Shown: positions 46,894 to 55,805 of the stretch, piece by piece
Numbering within the stretch: position 1 is the stretch's first letter
Layout of the letters: each line of letters opens with the position of its first letter
Assembly: GCF_035999195.1 (NCBI RefSeq)
Contig: NZ_DASYGY010000001.1
Location: 1 to 64,000, forward strand
Source: Pseudoxanthomonas sp.
GTDB taxonomy: Bacteria > Pseudomonadota > Gammaproteobacteria > Xanthomonadales > Xanthomonadaceae
DNA length: 64,000 nucleotides
Direction of reading: 5' to 3'
Position numbers and translations under genes: made by a program
Notes under the pieces: generated by a model
The model's database searches: none
Told to the model about the DNA's origin: nothing
The model's input: the letters and a program-made list of their open reading frames with translations, nothing else

Positions 46894-48531
46894 TTGAACA
46901 AGATCACCCCAGCCCCGCGCGCGCCCTGGCTCATCGGCGTCGTGCTGACTCTGTTGATCGCCGGCTGCCAGAAGGCGCCGGAAGAGAGCGCCGCACCCGC
47001 CGCGAAACCCGCCACGCCCGCGGTGGCCGCCAAGCCGGAGCCACCGGCGAAGCCGGAACTGCCGCCGCTGTTCCGCGACATCGAGCGTCGCACGTTCCAG
47101 TTCTTCTGGGACACCACCAACGAAGTGAACGGCATGACGCCGGATCGCTATCCGTCGCGTCCGTTCGCCAGCATCGCGTCCATCGGCTACGCCCTGACCG
47201 CGTATCCCATCGGCATCGAGAACGGCTGGGTCAGCCGCACGCAGGCGGTCGACCGCACGCTGACCACGCTGAAGTTCCTGCGCGACATCCCGCAGGGACC
47301 GCAGAAGGAAGGGAAGGGCGGCTACAAGGGCTTCTACTACCACTTCCTCGACATGAACACCGGCCACCGCTTCAATACCTGGGTGGAGCTCTCCAGCGTC
47401 GATACCTCGCTGCTGCTGATGGGCGTGCTGTTCGCGCAGTCCTACTACGACCGCGACGACGCGCGCGAGAAGGAGATCCGCGCGCTCGCCGACACCATCT
47501 ACAAGCGCGTCGACTGGACGTTCCTGCAGAACAACAAGCCGCTGATCTCGATGGGCTGGTTCCCCGAGAGCGGTGTCATCCCGCACGACTGGAAAGGCTA
47601 CAACGAGGCCATGATGGTGTACGTGCTGGCGATGGCCTCGCCGACCCATCCGGTGGGCCCCGAGGCCTGGGAAGTGTGGACGCGCAGCTACAGCGAACTG
47701 TGGGGCGTGTTCCAGGGACAGGAATACCTGACGTTCGCGCCCCATTTCGGCCACCAGTACAGCCATGTCTGGATCGATTTCCGCGGCATCCAGGACGCGT
47801 ACATGCGCGAGCGCGGGATGGACTACTTCGAGAACAGCCGCCGCGCCACGTATGCGCAGCGCGCCTACGCCATCGAGAACCCGATGAAGTGGAAGGACTA
47901 CGGCGCGAACGTGTGGGGCCTGACCGCCTCCGACGGGCCGCAACAGACCATGCAGGAGTACCGCGGCGAGCAGCGTCCGTTCCGCCATTACTCCGCGCGC
48001 GGCGCCGGCTTCCGCGAGAACTTCGACGACGGCACCATCGCGCCGACGGCCGCCATCGCCTCGCTGCCCTTCGCGCCGGAGATCGTCATTCCCGCCACGG
48101 AGGAAATGCATCGTCGTTACGGCGACTATCTGTACTCCAGCTACGGCTTCCTGGATTCGTTCAATCCGAGCTTCGACTACGACATTCCGCTGAAGACCGG
48201 TCGCATCGTGCCGGGCAAGGGATGGGTGGCCAGCGACTACATCGGCATCGACCAGGGCCCGATCCTGGCGATGATCGCGAACTACCGCAGCGACTTCGTC
48301 TGGAGCGTGATGAAGAAGAATCCGTACATCCGCGACGGCCTGAAGAAGGCCGGTTTCCGGGGCGGCTGGCTGGATGCGACGGCCGAACAGGCGAGCGGCG
48401 GCAGCGCGGTGGTCGCGCCGACCGCGCCGCCGGACCTGGATGCCGCCGCGGCGCGCGCACTGGGTACGGCGGAATCGCGCGCCAACCAGGCCTCACAGCC
48501 CGAGGCGACGCGTCCGCAGCAGCCCGAGTAA
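46894..48531 (+). CDS. Glycoamylase-like (PF10091, GH144-type) lipoprotein
   Basis: A 545-residue lipoprotein with lipobox LIAGC (Cys25), then an Ala/Pro linker and an (alpha/alpha)6-barrel domain. The core shows RRTFQFFWDTTNEVNGMTPDR, SIASIGYALTAYPIGIENGW, FYYHFLDMNTGHRFNTWVELSSVDTSLLLMGVLFAQ and IGIDQGPILAMIANY. PF10091 includes GH144 endo-beta-1,2-glucanases and parts of cyclic beta-1,2-glucan synthases; specificity here is inferred. TTG start at 46894 is required by the lipobox frame; only a weak GGGA is upstream. First gene of a five-gene operon. Confidence 0.88.
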   Translation: MNKITPAPRAPWLIGVVLTLLIAGCQKAPEESAAPAAKPATPAVAAKPEPPAKPELPPLFRDIERRTFQFFWDTTNEVNGMTPDRYPSRPFASIASIGYALTAYPIGIENGWVSRTQAVDRTLTTLKFLRDIPQGPQKEGKGGYKGFYYHFLDMNTGHRFNTWVELSSVDTSLLLMGVLFAQSYYDRDDAREKEIRALADTIYKRVDWTFLQNNKPLISMGWFPESGVIPHDWKGYNEAMMVYVLAMASPTHPVGPEAWEVWTRSYSELWGVFQGQEYLTFAPHFGHQYSHVWIDFRGIQDAYMRERGMDYFENSRRATYAQRAYAIENPMKWKDYGANVWGLTASDGPQQTMQEYRGEQRPFRHYSARGAGFRENFDDGTIAPTAAIASLPFAPEIVIPATEEMHRRYGDYLYSSYGFLDSFNPSFDYDIPLKTGRIVPGKGWVASDYIGIDQGPILAMIANYRSDFVWSVMKKNPYIRDGLKKAGFRGGWLDATAEQASGGSAVVAPTAPPDLDAAAARALGTAESRANQASQPEATRPQQPE

Positions 48532-48540
48532 GCTGTCCGC

Positions 48541-49896
48541 ATGGATCGGCGTGCGCCAGCAAAGGTCTCTCCGGCACGCATCAGGGCCTTCTCCGGTGGA
48601 AGGAGGGCCCTGGTGCGCTGCTGTTTCCTCGCGATCCTGATCGTTGCGCTCGCGCTGGTGGCCGGTTGTGCGCGCATGCAGGACGACCGCACCACGGTGC
48701 GGTTCTGGGTGATGGGCTACGAAGGCGAGGTCGTCGCCAGGCTGCTGCCCGAATTCGAGCGCCTGCACCCCGATATCCAGGTCGACCTGCAGATCGTGCC
48801 CTGGCTGTCGGCGCACGAGAAACTGCTGACCGCCTTCGCCGGTGAATCGTTGCCGGACGTCAGCCCGATCGGCAATACGTGGATTCCGGAGTTTGCCGCG
48901 CTGGGTGCGCTGGAACCGCTGGATGACGAGATCGCGGCGACGCCCGGCTTCGACCAGGCGGATTTCTTTCCCGGCGTCTGGGACACCGGCGTGATCGAGG
49001 GGCGCGCGTATGCGGTCCCGTGGTATGTGGAAACGCGCCTGCCGTTCTACCGGCGCGACATGCTGGCCAAGGCGGGCGTGGAGACGCTGCCGGCGAGCTG
49101 GGACGAGTGGCGCGTGGCGATGCGCGAGGTCAAGCGGGTCGCGGGCCCGGGCAACTACGCCATCCTGCTACCGCTCAACGAGTTCGAGCCGCTGCTCAGC
49201 CTGGCGATCCAGCAGCCGGAACCGCTGCTGCGCGACGGAGGCCGCTACGGCAATTTCCGCAGCGAAGGTTTCCGGCAGTCGCTGGGGTTCTACAAGGAGA
49301 TGTTCGAACAGGGATGGGCGCCGGTCGTCACCAACAACCAGATCTCCAATGTGTGGGACGAGTTCGGCAAGGGCTTCTATTCGTTCTACATCTCCGGCCC
49401 CTGGAACATCGCCAAGTTCAAGGAGCGGCTGCCGGCCACGCAGCAGAAGGACTGGGCGACGATGCCGCTGCCGGGTCCGGAGGGTCCCGGCGCATCGCTG
49501 GCCAACGGCACCAGCTTCGTCGTGTTCAAGGATTCGCCCAACAAGGCCGCGGCGTGGAAGCTCATCGCCTGGCTGTCCTCGCCGGACGTGCAGGCCGAGT
49601 TCCATGCCCTGACCGGGGACCTGCCGCCGCGTCGTTCGCCCTGGCAGACGCCTGCGCTGGCGAACGACCCGTACACCAAGGCCTTTCGCGAGCAGCTCGA
49701 ACGCGCGGTCTCCACGCCGAAGGTGCCGGAGTGGGAACGCATCGCCACCGAGATGCGACTGGTCGGCGAACAGGTCGCCAACGGCCGCATGAGCGTGGAC
49801 CAGGCGGCCGAGGAGCTGGATCGCCGCGCCGACCGCATCCTCGAGAAGCGGCGCTGGATGCTGGACCACGCCGGCAAGGCGGGAGCGGCGCCATGA
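48541..49896 (+). CDS. Sugar ABC transporter substrate-binding lipoprotein
   Basis: A 451-residue binding protein with lipobox LVAGC (Cys43). The MalE/UgpB-type fold shows VRFWVMGYEGEVVARLLPEFERLHPDI, SLPDVSPIGNTWIPEFAALGALEPLDD and ISGPWNIAKFKERLP. Captures an oligosaccharide in the periplasm for the two permeases that follow; it overlaps the first permease by 4 nt. Confidence 0.94.
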   Translation: MDRRAPAKVSPARIRAFSGGRRALVRCCFLAILIVALALVAGCARMQDDRTTVRFWVMGYEGEVVARLLPEFERLHPDIQVDLQIVPWLSAHEKLLTAFAGESLPDVSPIGNTWIPEFAALGALEPLDDEIAATPGFDQADFFPGVWDTGVIEGRAYAVPWYVETRLPFYRRDMLAKAGVETLPASWDEWRVAMREVKRVAGPGNYAILLPLNEFEPLLSLAIQQPEPLLRDGGRYGNFRSEGFRQSLGFYKEMFEQGWAPVVTNNQISNVWDEFGKGFYSFYISGPWNIAKFKERLPATQQKDWATMPLPGPEGPGASLANGTSFVVFKDSPNKAAAWKLIAWLSSPDVQAEFHALTGDLPPRRSPWQTPALANDPYTKAFREQLERAVSTPKVPEWERIATEMRLVGEQVANGRMSVDQAAEELDRRADRILEKRRWMLDHAGKAGAAP

Positions 49897-50777
49897 GGTC
49901 CACACATTCGCTCGCCGGCTGGCTGTTCGCCGCGCCCGCGCTGACGGTCATCGTGGTGTTCTTCGGCCTGCCGGTGCTGGCCGCGCTGGCGCTCAGCCTG
50001 ACCGACTTCGACATCTATGCGCTGGCCGACATCGGCAACCTGCGCTTCGTCGGTCTGGACAACTACATCGGCCTGCTGCAGAACCCGATGTTCTGGAAGT
50101 CGCTGGGCAACACCCTCTATTTCGTCGTCGTCGGCGTCCCGCTGTCGGTCGCGCTGTCGCTGGGCGCCGCGCTGCTGCTGCATTCGAAGCTCGGCCGACT
50201 CAAGGGCTTCTTCCGCACCGCGTTCTTCGCGCCGGTGGTGACCACCGTGGTCGCGGTCGCGGTGATCTGGCGTTACCTGTTCCACACCAAGTACGGTCTG
50301 GTGAACTGGGGGCTGTCGTGGGTCGGCATCGATCCGATCGACTGGCTCGGCGATCCCGCCTGGGCCATGCCGACCATCATCCTGTTCGCCGTGTGGAAGA
50401 ACTTCGGCTACAACATGATCATCTTCCTGGCCGGCCTGCAGAGCATTCCGGAAGACCTGTACGAGGCCGCGCGCATCGATGGCGCCTCGCGCTGGGCGCA
50501 GTTCCGCCACGTGACGCTGCCGCAGCTGGGGCCGGTGCTGCTGCTGGTCGGCATCCTGACCATGGCCGGCTATTTCCAGCTGTTCGCCGAACCCTACGTG
50601 ATGACGCAGGGCGGTCCGCTGGAGAGCACCAAGAGCGTGCTGTACCTGATGTACGAGGAAGGCTTCAAGTGGTGGAACCTCGGCAACGCGTCGGCGGTGG
50701 CGTTCCTGCTGTTCCTGCTGATGACCGTGGTGACCAGCGGCCTGCTGTGGTTCGCGCGCAAGCGGGGCGTGGAATGA
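49893..50777 (+). CDS. Sugar ABC transporter permease (MalF/LacF type)
   Basis: A 294-residue inner-membrane permease with six helices. The EAA loop is EDLYEAARIDGASRWAQFRHVTLPQL (about 190-215), the contact site for the ATPase. Starts overlapping the binding protein (ATGA) and ends overlapping the second permease. Confidence 0.95.
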   Translation: MRSTHSLAGWLFAAPALTVIVVFFGLPVLAALALSLTDFDIYALADIGNLRFVGLDNYIGLLQNPMFWKSLGNTLYFVVVGVPLSVALSLGAALLLHSKLGRLKGFFRTAFFAPVVTTVVAVAVIWRYLFHTKYGLVNWGLSWVGIDPIDWLGDPAWAMPTIILFAVWKNFGYNMIIFLAGLQSIPEDLYEAARIDGASRWAQFRHVTLPQLGPVLLLVGILTMAGYFQLFAEPYVMTQGGPLESTKSVLYLMYEEGFKWWNLGNASAVAFLLFLLMTVVTSGLLWFARKRGVE

Positions 50778-51595
50778 ACCGGCGCCTCGCCACCGTCGTC
50801 GTCAATGCACTGCTGGTCGCACTGGCGATCGTCAGCATCGGCCCGCTGCTGTGGATGCTGTCGGTGTCCTTCATGCAGACCGGCGAGGCCGGCCATTTCC
50901 CGCCGCCGCTGCTGCCGTCCGCGCCCACGCTGGACAACTACCGCGAGCTGTTCGTGCGCGCGGGCATGGGCCGCTACCTGCTCAACAGCGTCATCGTGTC
51001 GACCAGCGTCATGCTGCTGTCGCTGCTGTTCAACACCATGGCCGGCTATGCCTTCGCCAAGCTGCGCTTCAGGGGGCGCGACCGCACGTTCCGCGCGCTG
51101 CTGGCGGCGCTGGTGATCCCGGCCCAGGTGGCGATGATGCCGCTGTTCCTGCTGCTCAAGCAGATGGGCCTGGTCAACACCTATGCCGGCGCCATCGTGC
51201 CGGGCATGGCGGCGATCTTCGGCATCTTCCTGGTGCGCCAGTACGCGCGTTCGACTCCGGACGAACTGCTGGAAGCCGCGCGCATCGATGGCGCCAGCGA
51301 GGCGCGCATCTTCTTCCAGATCGTGTTGCCAGGATTGAAGCCGATCCTGGTGACGCTGGCGATCTTCAGTTTCCTCGGCGCATGGAACGATTTCATGTGG
51401 CCGCTGATCGTGCTGAGCGACGACAGCCTGCAGACCCTGCCGGTCGCGCTGGCGGGCCTGTCGCGCGAGCACGTCATGGACTACGAACTGATGATGGCCG
51501 GGTCGGTCGTCACCATCCTGCCGGTGCTGCTGCTGTTCCTCGTGCTGCAGCGCTATTACATTCAGGGCCTGTTGCTGGGCAGTGTCAAAGGCTGA
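50774..51595 (+). CDS. Sugar ABC transporter permease (MalG/LacG type)
   Basis: A 273-residue permease; EAA loop DELLEAARIDGASEARIFFQIVLPGLKPI. Forms the pore with the preceding permease. No ATPase gene follows; the likely partner is the ATPase at 60192. Confidence 0.95.
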   Translation: MNRRLATVVVNALLVALAIVSIGPLLWMLSVSFMQTGEAGHFPPPLLPSAPTLDNYRELFVRAGMGRYLLNSVIVSTSVMLLSLLFNTMAGYAFAKLRFRGRDRTFRALLAALVIPAQVAMMPLFLLLKQMGLVNTYAGAIVPGMAAIFGIFLVRQYARSTPDELLEAARIDGASEARIFFQIVLPGLKPILVTLAIFSFLGAWNDFMWPLIVLSDDSLQTLPVALAGLSREHVMDYELMMAGSVVTILPVLLLFLVLQRYYIQGLLLGSVKG

Positions 51596-51628
51596 CCCCG
51601 GCCGGGTCGTCGCGGAGCTTGAATCACC

Positions 51629-54600
51629 ATGAAGATCGAACCCTCGTTGACGCACGGGCCGGAACCGCGTGACGTCGTTTCCCGCAAGGCAGCGCTGGCG
51701 TGCGCCGTGCTGCTGTCGTGCGCCACGCCCGCCTTCGCCGCGCAAGAGGGCGTCCGTATCCTCGACGACTTCAGCGATGCGTCCGCATGGCGCGTGGTGA
51801 CCTCCAACCAGGTCAGCGGCACGCTGCGTGCGGCCGACGGCGTGGACGGCAAGGCGCTGTGCCTGGATTACGATTTCAACGGCGTATCCGGTTACGCCGG
51901 TATCCAGCGCGACCTGCCGCTGGACTATCCGGCCAACTATCAGTTCGGTTTCCAGTTGCGCGGGGCGTCGCCCCGCAACGATCTGCAGTTCAAGGTGGTC
52001 GATGCCAGCGGCGACAACGTCTGGTGGGTCAATCGACCGAAGTACGAGTATCCGACCGTGTGGACGCCGGTGCGCTACAAGCAGCGCCATATCGACAAGG
52101 CGTGGGGTCCCGACCCGGACCGCGTGCTGCGCCGGAGCGAGAAGTTCGAGTTCACCGTCTACAACAACGCCGGTGGCAAGGGCTCGGTCTGCTTCGACCA
52201 GCTGACGTTCCAGGCGCTGCCGGTCGACGATGGTGCGCCGTTGACGGGCGCGGCGAGTGCCTCGGTGGCGTTTCCCGCCGGCGCGGCGCGCATGGCGGTG
52301 GACGGCAAGCCCGGCACCGCCTGGTCGGCGGACCTGCACGGCGATGCCGATCCGCAACTGACGCTGGACCTGGGCAAGGCGCGCGAATTCGGTGGCTTGG
52401 TGCTGCGCTGGAAGCCCGATCAGCACGCCTCCGACTATCTGGTGCAGCTCTCCGACGATGGCCTGCAGTGGCGTGATGTCCGCACCGTGGTCGACGGCAA
52501 CGGCGGCAACGACTACCTGGCGCTGCCGGAATCGGAAGCGCGCTACGTGCGGCTCACCATCGGCGACGGACCGGGCCGCTCGTTCGCACTGGCCGAGCTG
52601 GAGGTGAAGCCACTGGCCTTCGCCGCGCATCCCAACGACCTGATCAAGGCGATGGCGTCCGAAGCGCCGAAGGGCTGGTTCCCGCGTGGTTTCAGCGGCG
52701 AGCAGCCGTACTGGACCATCGTGGGACTGGATGGCGGGCGCGAGCAGGGGCTGATCGGCGAAGACGGTGCCATCGAGATCGCCAAGGGCGGCGTCAGTGT
52801 CGAACCGTTCGTGCGGGTCGACGGACGCTGGATCGGCTGGTCGGACGTGCAGGCGACGCAGTCGCTGCAGGACGGTTACCTGCCCATCCCGACGGTGGCG
52901 TGGACGCACGCCGACTTCGCATTGACGACCACGGCGTTCGCGGCGGGCAGGCCCGGCGACTCGCGTGTCGTTGCGCGTCATCGCCTGACCAACACCGGCA
53001 GGACGCCACGAGAGTACGTGCTGGCGTTGGCCGTGCAGCCGTGGCAGGTCAATCCGCCCAGCCAGTTCCTCAACACCACGGGCGGCTTCAGCCCGATCAA
53101 CGATCTGGCGATCCGCGCCGGCGTGGTCAGCGTGAACGGTCGCGACAGCCTGCGGTTCGCCAGGCCTGATGCGTCGTTGGCATCGCGCTTCGATGAGGGA
53201 CTGGTGCGCGAACGGCTGGCATCGATGGAGGCGATGGGCGACGGTGCCGACGTGCGTGTGACAGGAGAGGCGAGCGGGCTCGCCTCCGCCGCCGTGTTGT
53301 ACCGCATCACGCTGGCGCCCGGCGAAAGCCGCGATGTCGATTGGGTCGCGCCTCTCGAAGGCACGCTGCCGGCGACGGTCGACGCGGCACGGGACCAGCA
53401 GGCCACCGCGGCGATGTGGCGCGGCAAGCTCGGCGAGATGAAGCTGCAGGTGCCGGCCGAAGGCCAGGCCATCGCCGACACCCTGCGTACCGCGCTGGCG
53501 CACATGCTGATCTCGCGCATCGGTCCGCGCCTGCAACCGGGTACGCGTTCGTATTCGCGCAGCTGGATCCGCGATGGCGCGATGATTTCCGAGGGGCTGC
53601 TGCGCCTCGGTCGCCCGGAAGTGGTGAAGGAATACGTCGAGTGGTACGCGCCGTACCAGTTCCAGAACGGCAAGGTGCCGTGCTGCGTCGACGACCGCGG
53701 CAGCGATCCGGTGCCGGAGAACGACAGCCACGGCGAACTGATCTTCAACATCGCCGAGTATTACCGCTACACCGGCGACAAGGCCTTCCTGCGCAGGATG
53801 TGGCCGCACGTGCAGGGTGCGTTCGACTACATGGACGTCCTGCGCCTGAGCGAGCGGACCGAGGCGAACCGCGCGGTCAATGCCGCGTTCTACGGCATGA
53901 TGCCGGCGTCGATCAGCCACGAGGGCTATTCGGCCAAGCCGATGCATTCGTACTGGGACAACTTCTGGGCGCTGCGCGGTTACAAGGATGCGGTCGAGAT
54001 CGCCGACGCGCTGGGTGAGACCGCCGCGTCGAAGCGCATGGCCGCCTCGCGCGACCAGTTCCGCGACGATCTCTACGCGTCGCTGCAGGCGGCGACAAAG
54101 TTGCACGGGATCGGCTATCTGCCCGGCGCGGCGGAGATCGGCGATTTCGATCCCACGTCCACGACCATCGCGCTGGCGCCGGGCGGCGAGCAGGGCAAGC
54201 TGCCGGCGGACCTGCTGAACGGCACCTTCGAGCGCTACTGGACCGAGTTCGTGCAGCGTCGCGACGGCAAGCGCGAATGGAAGGACTACACGCCTTACGA
54301 ATGGCGCAACGTGGCCGCGTTCGTCCGCCTCGGCTGGCGCGAGCGTGCGTGGGAGGTCGTGGACTTCTTCTTCAAGGACCGCGCGCCGCCGGCGTGGAAC
54401 CAGTGGGCGGAAGTGGTGTCGCGCACGCCGCGCACGCCGTTCTTCGTCGGCGACCTGCCGCACGCCTGGGTGGGTTCGGATTTCGTGCGCTCGGCGCTGG
54501 ACATGTTCGCCTACTCGCGCGAACTCGATGACAGCCTGGTGCTGGCGGCCGGCGTGCCGGCGACGTGGCTGGACGGCGAGGGCATCGCCATCGATGGCCT

Positions 54601-54826
54601 GCGTACGCCGAACGGCGTGCTGGGCTACTCGTTGCGCAGGCAGGGCGACGAGGTCGTGCTGGAAGCGAAGGCTGGCCTGAAGCTGCCGACCGGCGGCCTG
54701 GTATTGCCGTGGCCGTACCGGGACGCGCCCGGCGAGACGCGCGTCAACGGCAAGCCGGCGCAGTGGAAGGATGGCGAACTGCGCATCACCACGCTGCCGG
54801 CGAAGGTCAGCATCCGCACACGCTGA
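51629..54826 (+). CDS. Secreted discoidin-domain / (alpha/alpha)6-barrel protein, probable glycosidase
   Basis: A 1065-residue protein with a signal peptide (ALACAVLLSCATPAFAA). The N-terminal jelly-roll (about 40-200) and an F5/8 type C (discoidin) carbohydrate-binding domain (about 205-330; VDGKPGTAWSADLHGDADPQLTLDLGKAREFGGLVLRWKPDQHASDYLVQLSDDG) precede a middle beta-rich part. The C-terminal helical barrel (about 600-950) shows RSYSRSWIRDGAMISEGLLRLGR and FNIAEYYRYTGDKAFLRRMWP. Starts 33 nt after the second permease, same operon. The barrel resembles debranching-enzyme-like glycosidases; family and substrate unknown. Confidence 0.85.
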   Translation: MKIEPSLTHGPEPRDVVSRKAALACAVLLSCATPAFAAQEGVRILDDFSDASAWRVVTSNQVSGTLRAADGVDGKALCLDYDFNGVSGYAGIQRDLPLDYPANYQFGFQLRGASPRNDLQFKVVDASGDNVWWVNRPKYEYPTVWTPVRYKQRHIDKAWGPDPDRVLRRSEKFEFTVYNNAGGKGSVCFDQLTFQALPVDDGAPLTGAASASVAFPAGAARMAVDGKPGTAWSADLHGDADPQLTLDLGKAREFGGLVLRWKPDQHASDYLVQLSDDGLQWRDVRTVVDGNGGNDYLALPESEARYVRLTIGDGPGRSFALAELEVKPLAFAAHPNDLIKAMASEAPKGWFPRGFSGEQPYWTIVGLDGGREQGLIGEDGAIEIAKGGVSVEPFVRVDGRWIGWSDVQATQSLQDGYLPIPTVAWTHADFALTTTAFAAGRPGDSRVVARHRLTNTGRTPREYVLALAVQPWQVNPPSQFLNTTGGFSPINDLAIRAGVVSVNGRDSLRFARPDASLASRFDEGLVRERLASMEAMGDGADVRVTGEASGLASAAVLYRITLAPGESRDVDWVAPLEGTLPATVDAARDQQATAAMWRGKLGEMKLQVPAEGQAIADTLRTALAHMLISRIGPRLQPGTRSYSRSWIRDGAMISEGLLRLGRPEVVKEYVEWYAPYQFQNGKVPCCVDDRGSDPVPENDSHGELIFNIAEYYRYTGDKAFLRRMWPHVQGAFDYMDVLRLSERTEANRAVNAAFYGMMPASISHEGYSAKPMHSYWDNFWALRGYKDAVEIADALGETAASKRMAASRDQFRDDLYASLQAATKLHGIGYLPGAAEIGDFDPTSTTIALAPGGEQGKLPADLLNGTFERYWTEFVQRRDGKREWKDYTPYEWRNVAAFVRLGWRERAWEVVDFFFKDRAPPAWNQWAEVVSRTPRTPFFVGDLPHAWVGSDFVRSALDMFAYSRELDDSLVLAAGVPATWLDGEGIAIDGLRTPNGVLGYSLRRQGDEVVLEAKAGLKLPTGGLVLPWPYRDAPGETRVNGKPAQWKDGELRITTLPAKVSIRTR

Positions 54827-54833
54827 CCGCTGC

Positions 54834-54914
54834 GTAGAGCGGAGCTTGCTCCGTTGCTTCCATGACAGGCATCGCGTCAGCGCTACTTCATGAGCCGAGC
54901 AAGCTCGGCTCTAC
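54834..54914. repeat. SMAG-like REP pair (GTAG...CTAC)
   Basis: Two stem-loops in opposite orientation: GTAGAG CGGAGC TT GCTCCG (54834-54852) and AGCCGAGC AA GCTCGGCT CTAC (54893-54914). The terminal GTAG on a short palindrome is the hallmark of SMAG REP elements of Stenotrophomonas and relatives. Lies just after the discoidin-domain gene. Confidence 0.8.
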
Positions 54915-54968
54915 GTCGCGTCGCGGGGCGGAGTACATTGCAGGGCACCGTTCCGCCCTGTCGTCGCC

Positions 54969-55676
54969 ATGGTCGCTGATAGCCCGCGTCTGCCGCTCTG
55001 GCCGCTGCCTCTGCTGATCACGCTTCTGTTCGTGGTCGCCGCGCACGCCGCCTATCTGCTGTCGATCCAGGGCGGCCACGTGCCGGCCTGCGTGCCTTAC
55101 CTGGATGGCTGCGTCTCGATCAGCCGTGCGGCGCGGCACGGATGGGGCAATCATCTGTTCCGGCTGGTGGTGATCCCGTGCGCGGTGCTGCATGCGCTGG
55201 TGTGGTTGCTGGCGCAGCGCTGGTTGCGCGGTGGAAGGGCGATGGGGGTGCTGGGCGTCGTATCGGCTGTCGCGCTGGCGGTGTATGCCACCTTCCTCGG
55301 CACCGATGGCGAGACGTATCGTTTCCTGCGCCGCTATGGCGTGGTGGTGTACTTCGGCTTCGGTTATCTGGCGCAGTTGGCATTGATGCGGCGTGCGTCG
55401 TTGTCGAGGGCGCTGCCACCGCGCCTCATCGTGGCGATGTCATGGATATCGATCGCGATGCTGATGCTGGGTGTGGCGAACGTCGCGGCTGGCCAATTCG
55501 CGACCGATCCGGCGGCGAAGGATCGTTGGGAAAACGTCTTCGAATGGTGGCTCGGCCTGCTGATGGTCGGCTGGTATGCCGTGCTGGCGGTGGGCTGGCG
55601 AGGGCAAGGCCTTGGCGTGGAACTGAAGAGCCGTGATCCGATGCAGGAGCGACGTGAGTCGCGACCGCCAGGATGA
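54969..55676 (+). CDS. Hypothetical membrane protein with REP-derived C-terminus
   Basis: A 235-residue protein with about six helices (LPLLITLLFVVAAHAAYLL; VLGVVSAVALAVYATFL; WWLGLLMVGWYAVLAVG). Layout is loosely like Frag1/DRAM family proteins, by eye only. The last residues (MQERRESRPPG) and stop are encoded by a REP family A arm, so the original end may have been replaced. No functional call. Confidence 0.7.
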   Translation: MVADSPRLPLWPLPLLITLLFVVAAHAAYLLSIQGGHVPACVPYLDGCVSISRAARHGWGNHLFRLVVIPCAVLHALVWLLAQRWLRGGRAMGVLGVVSAVALAVYATFLGTDGETYRFLRRYGVVVYFGFGYLAQLALMRRASLSRALPPRLIVAMSWISIAMLMLGVANVAAGQFATDPAAKDRWENVFEWWLGLLMVGWYAVLAVGWRGQGLGVELKSRDPMQERRESRPPG

Positions 55677-55788
55677 AATGCCATGGGCTCGGCAGGGGGG
55701 ATCTGTCCCCAACAGGGAAGACCGGTTCCTCTGCCTACGGATGTTGCGAAAATCCGGTGAACGCGCGGTCGCGACTCACGTCGCTCCT
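55645..55788. repeat. REP-like inverted repeat, family A, copy 3 (distant arms)
   Basis: AGGAGCGACGTGAGTCGCGA (from 55645) and its exact complement TCGCGACTCACGTCGCTCCT (55769-55788), 22 of 22 paired with flanks, 100 nt apart. The left arm lies within the end of the membrane-protein gene, and the right arm is 18 nt before the eda stop. Confidence 0.8.
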
Positions 55789-55805
55789 ACACGTCGGGAG
55801 ACGCG

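Noticed and set aside
52990..53020. Frameshift in the discoidin-domain gene at the change from beta-rich to helical region
   Set aside because: The frame is continuous from 51629 to 54826 with consistent codon use.
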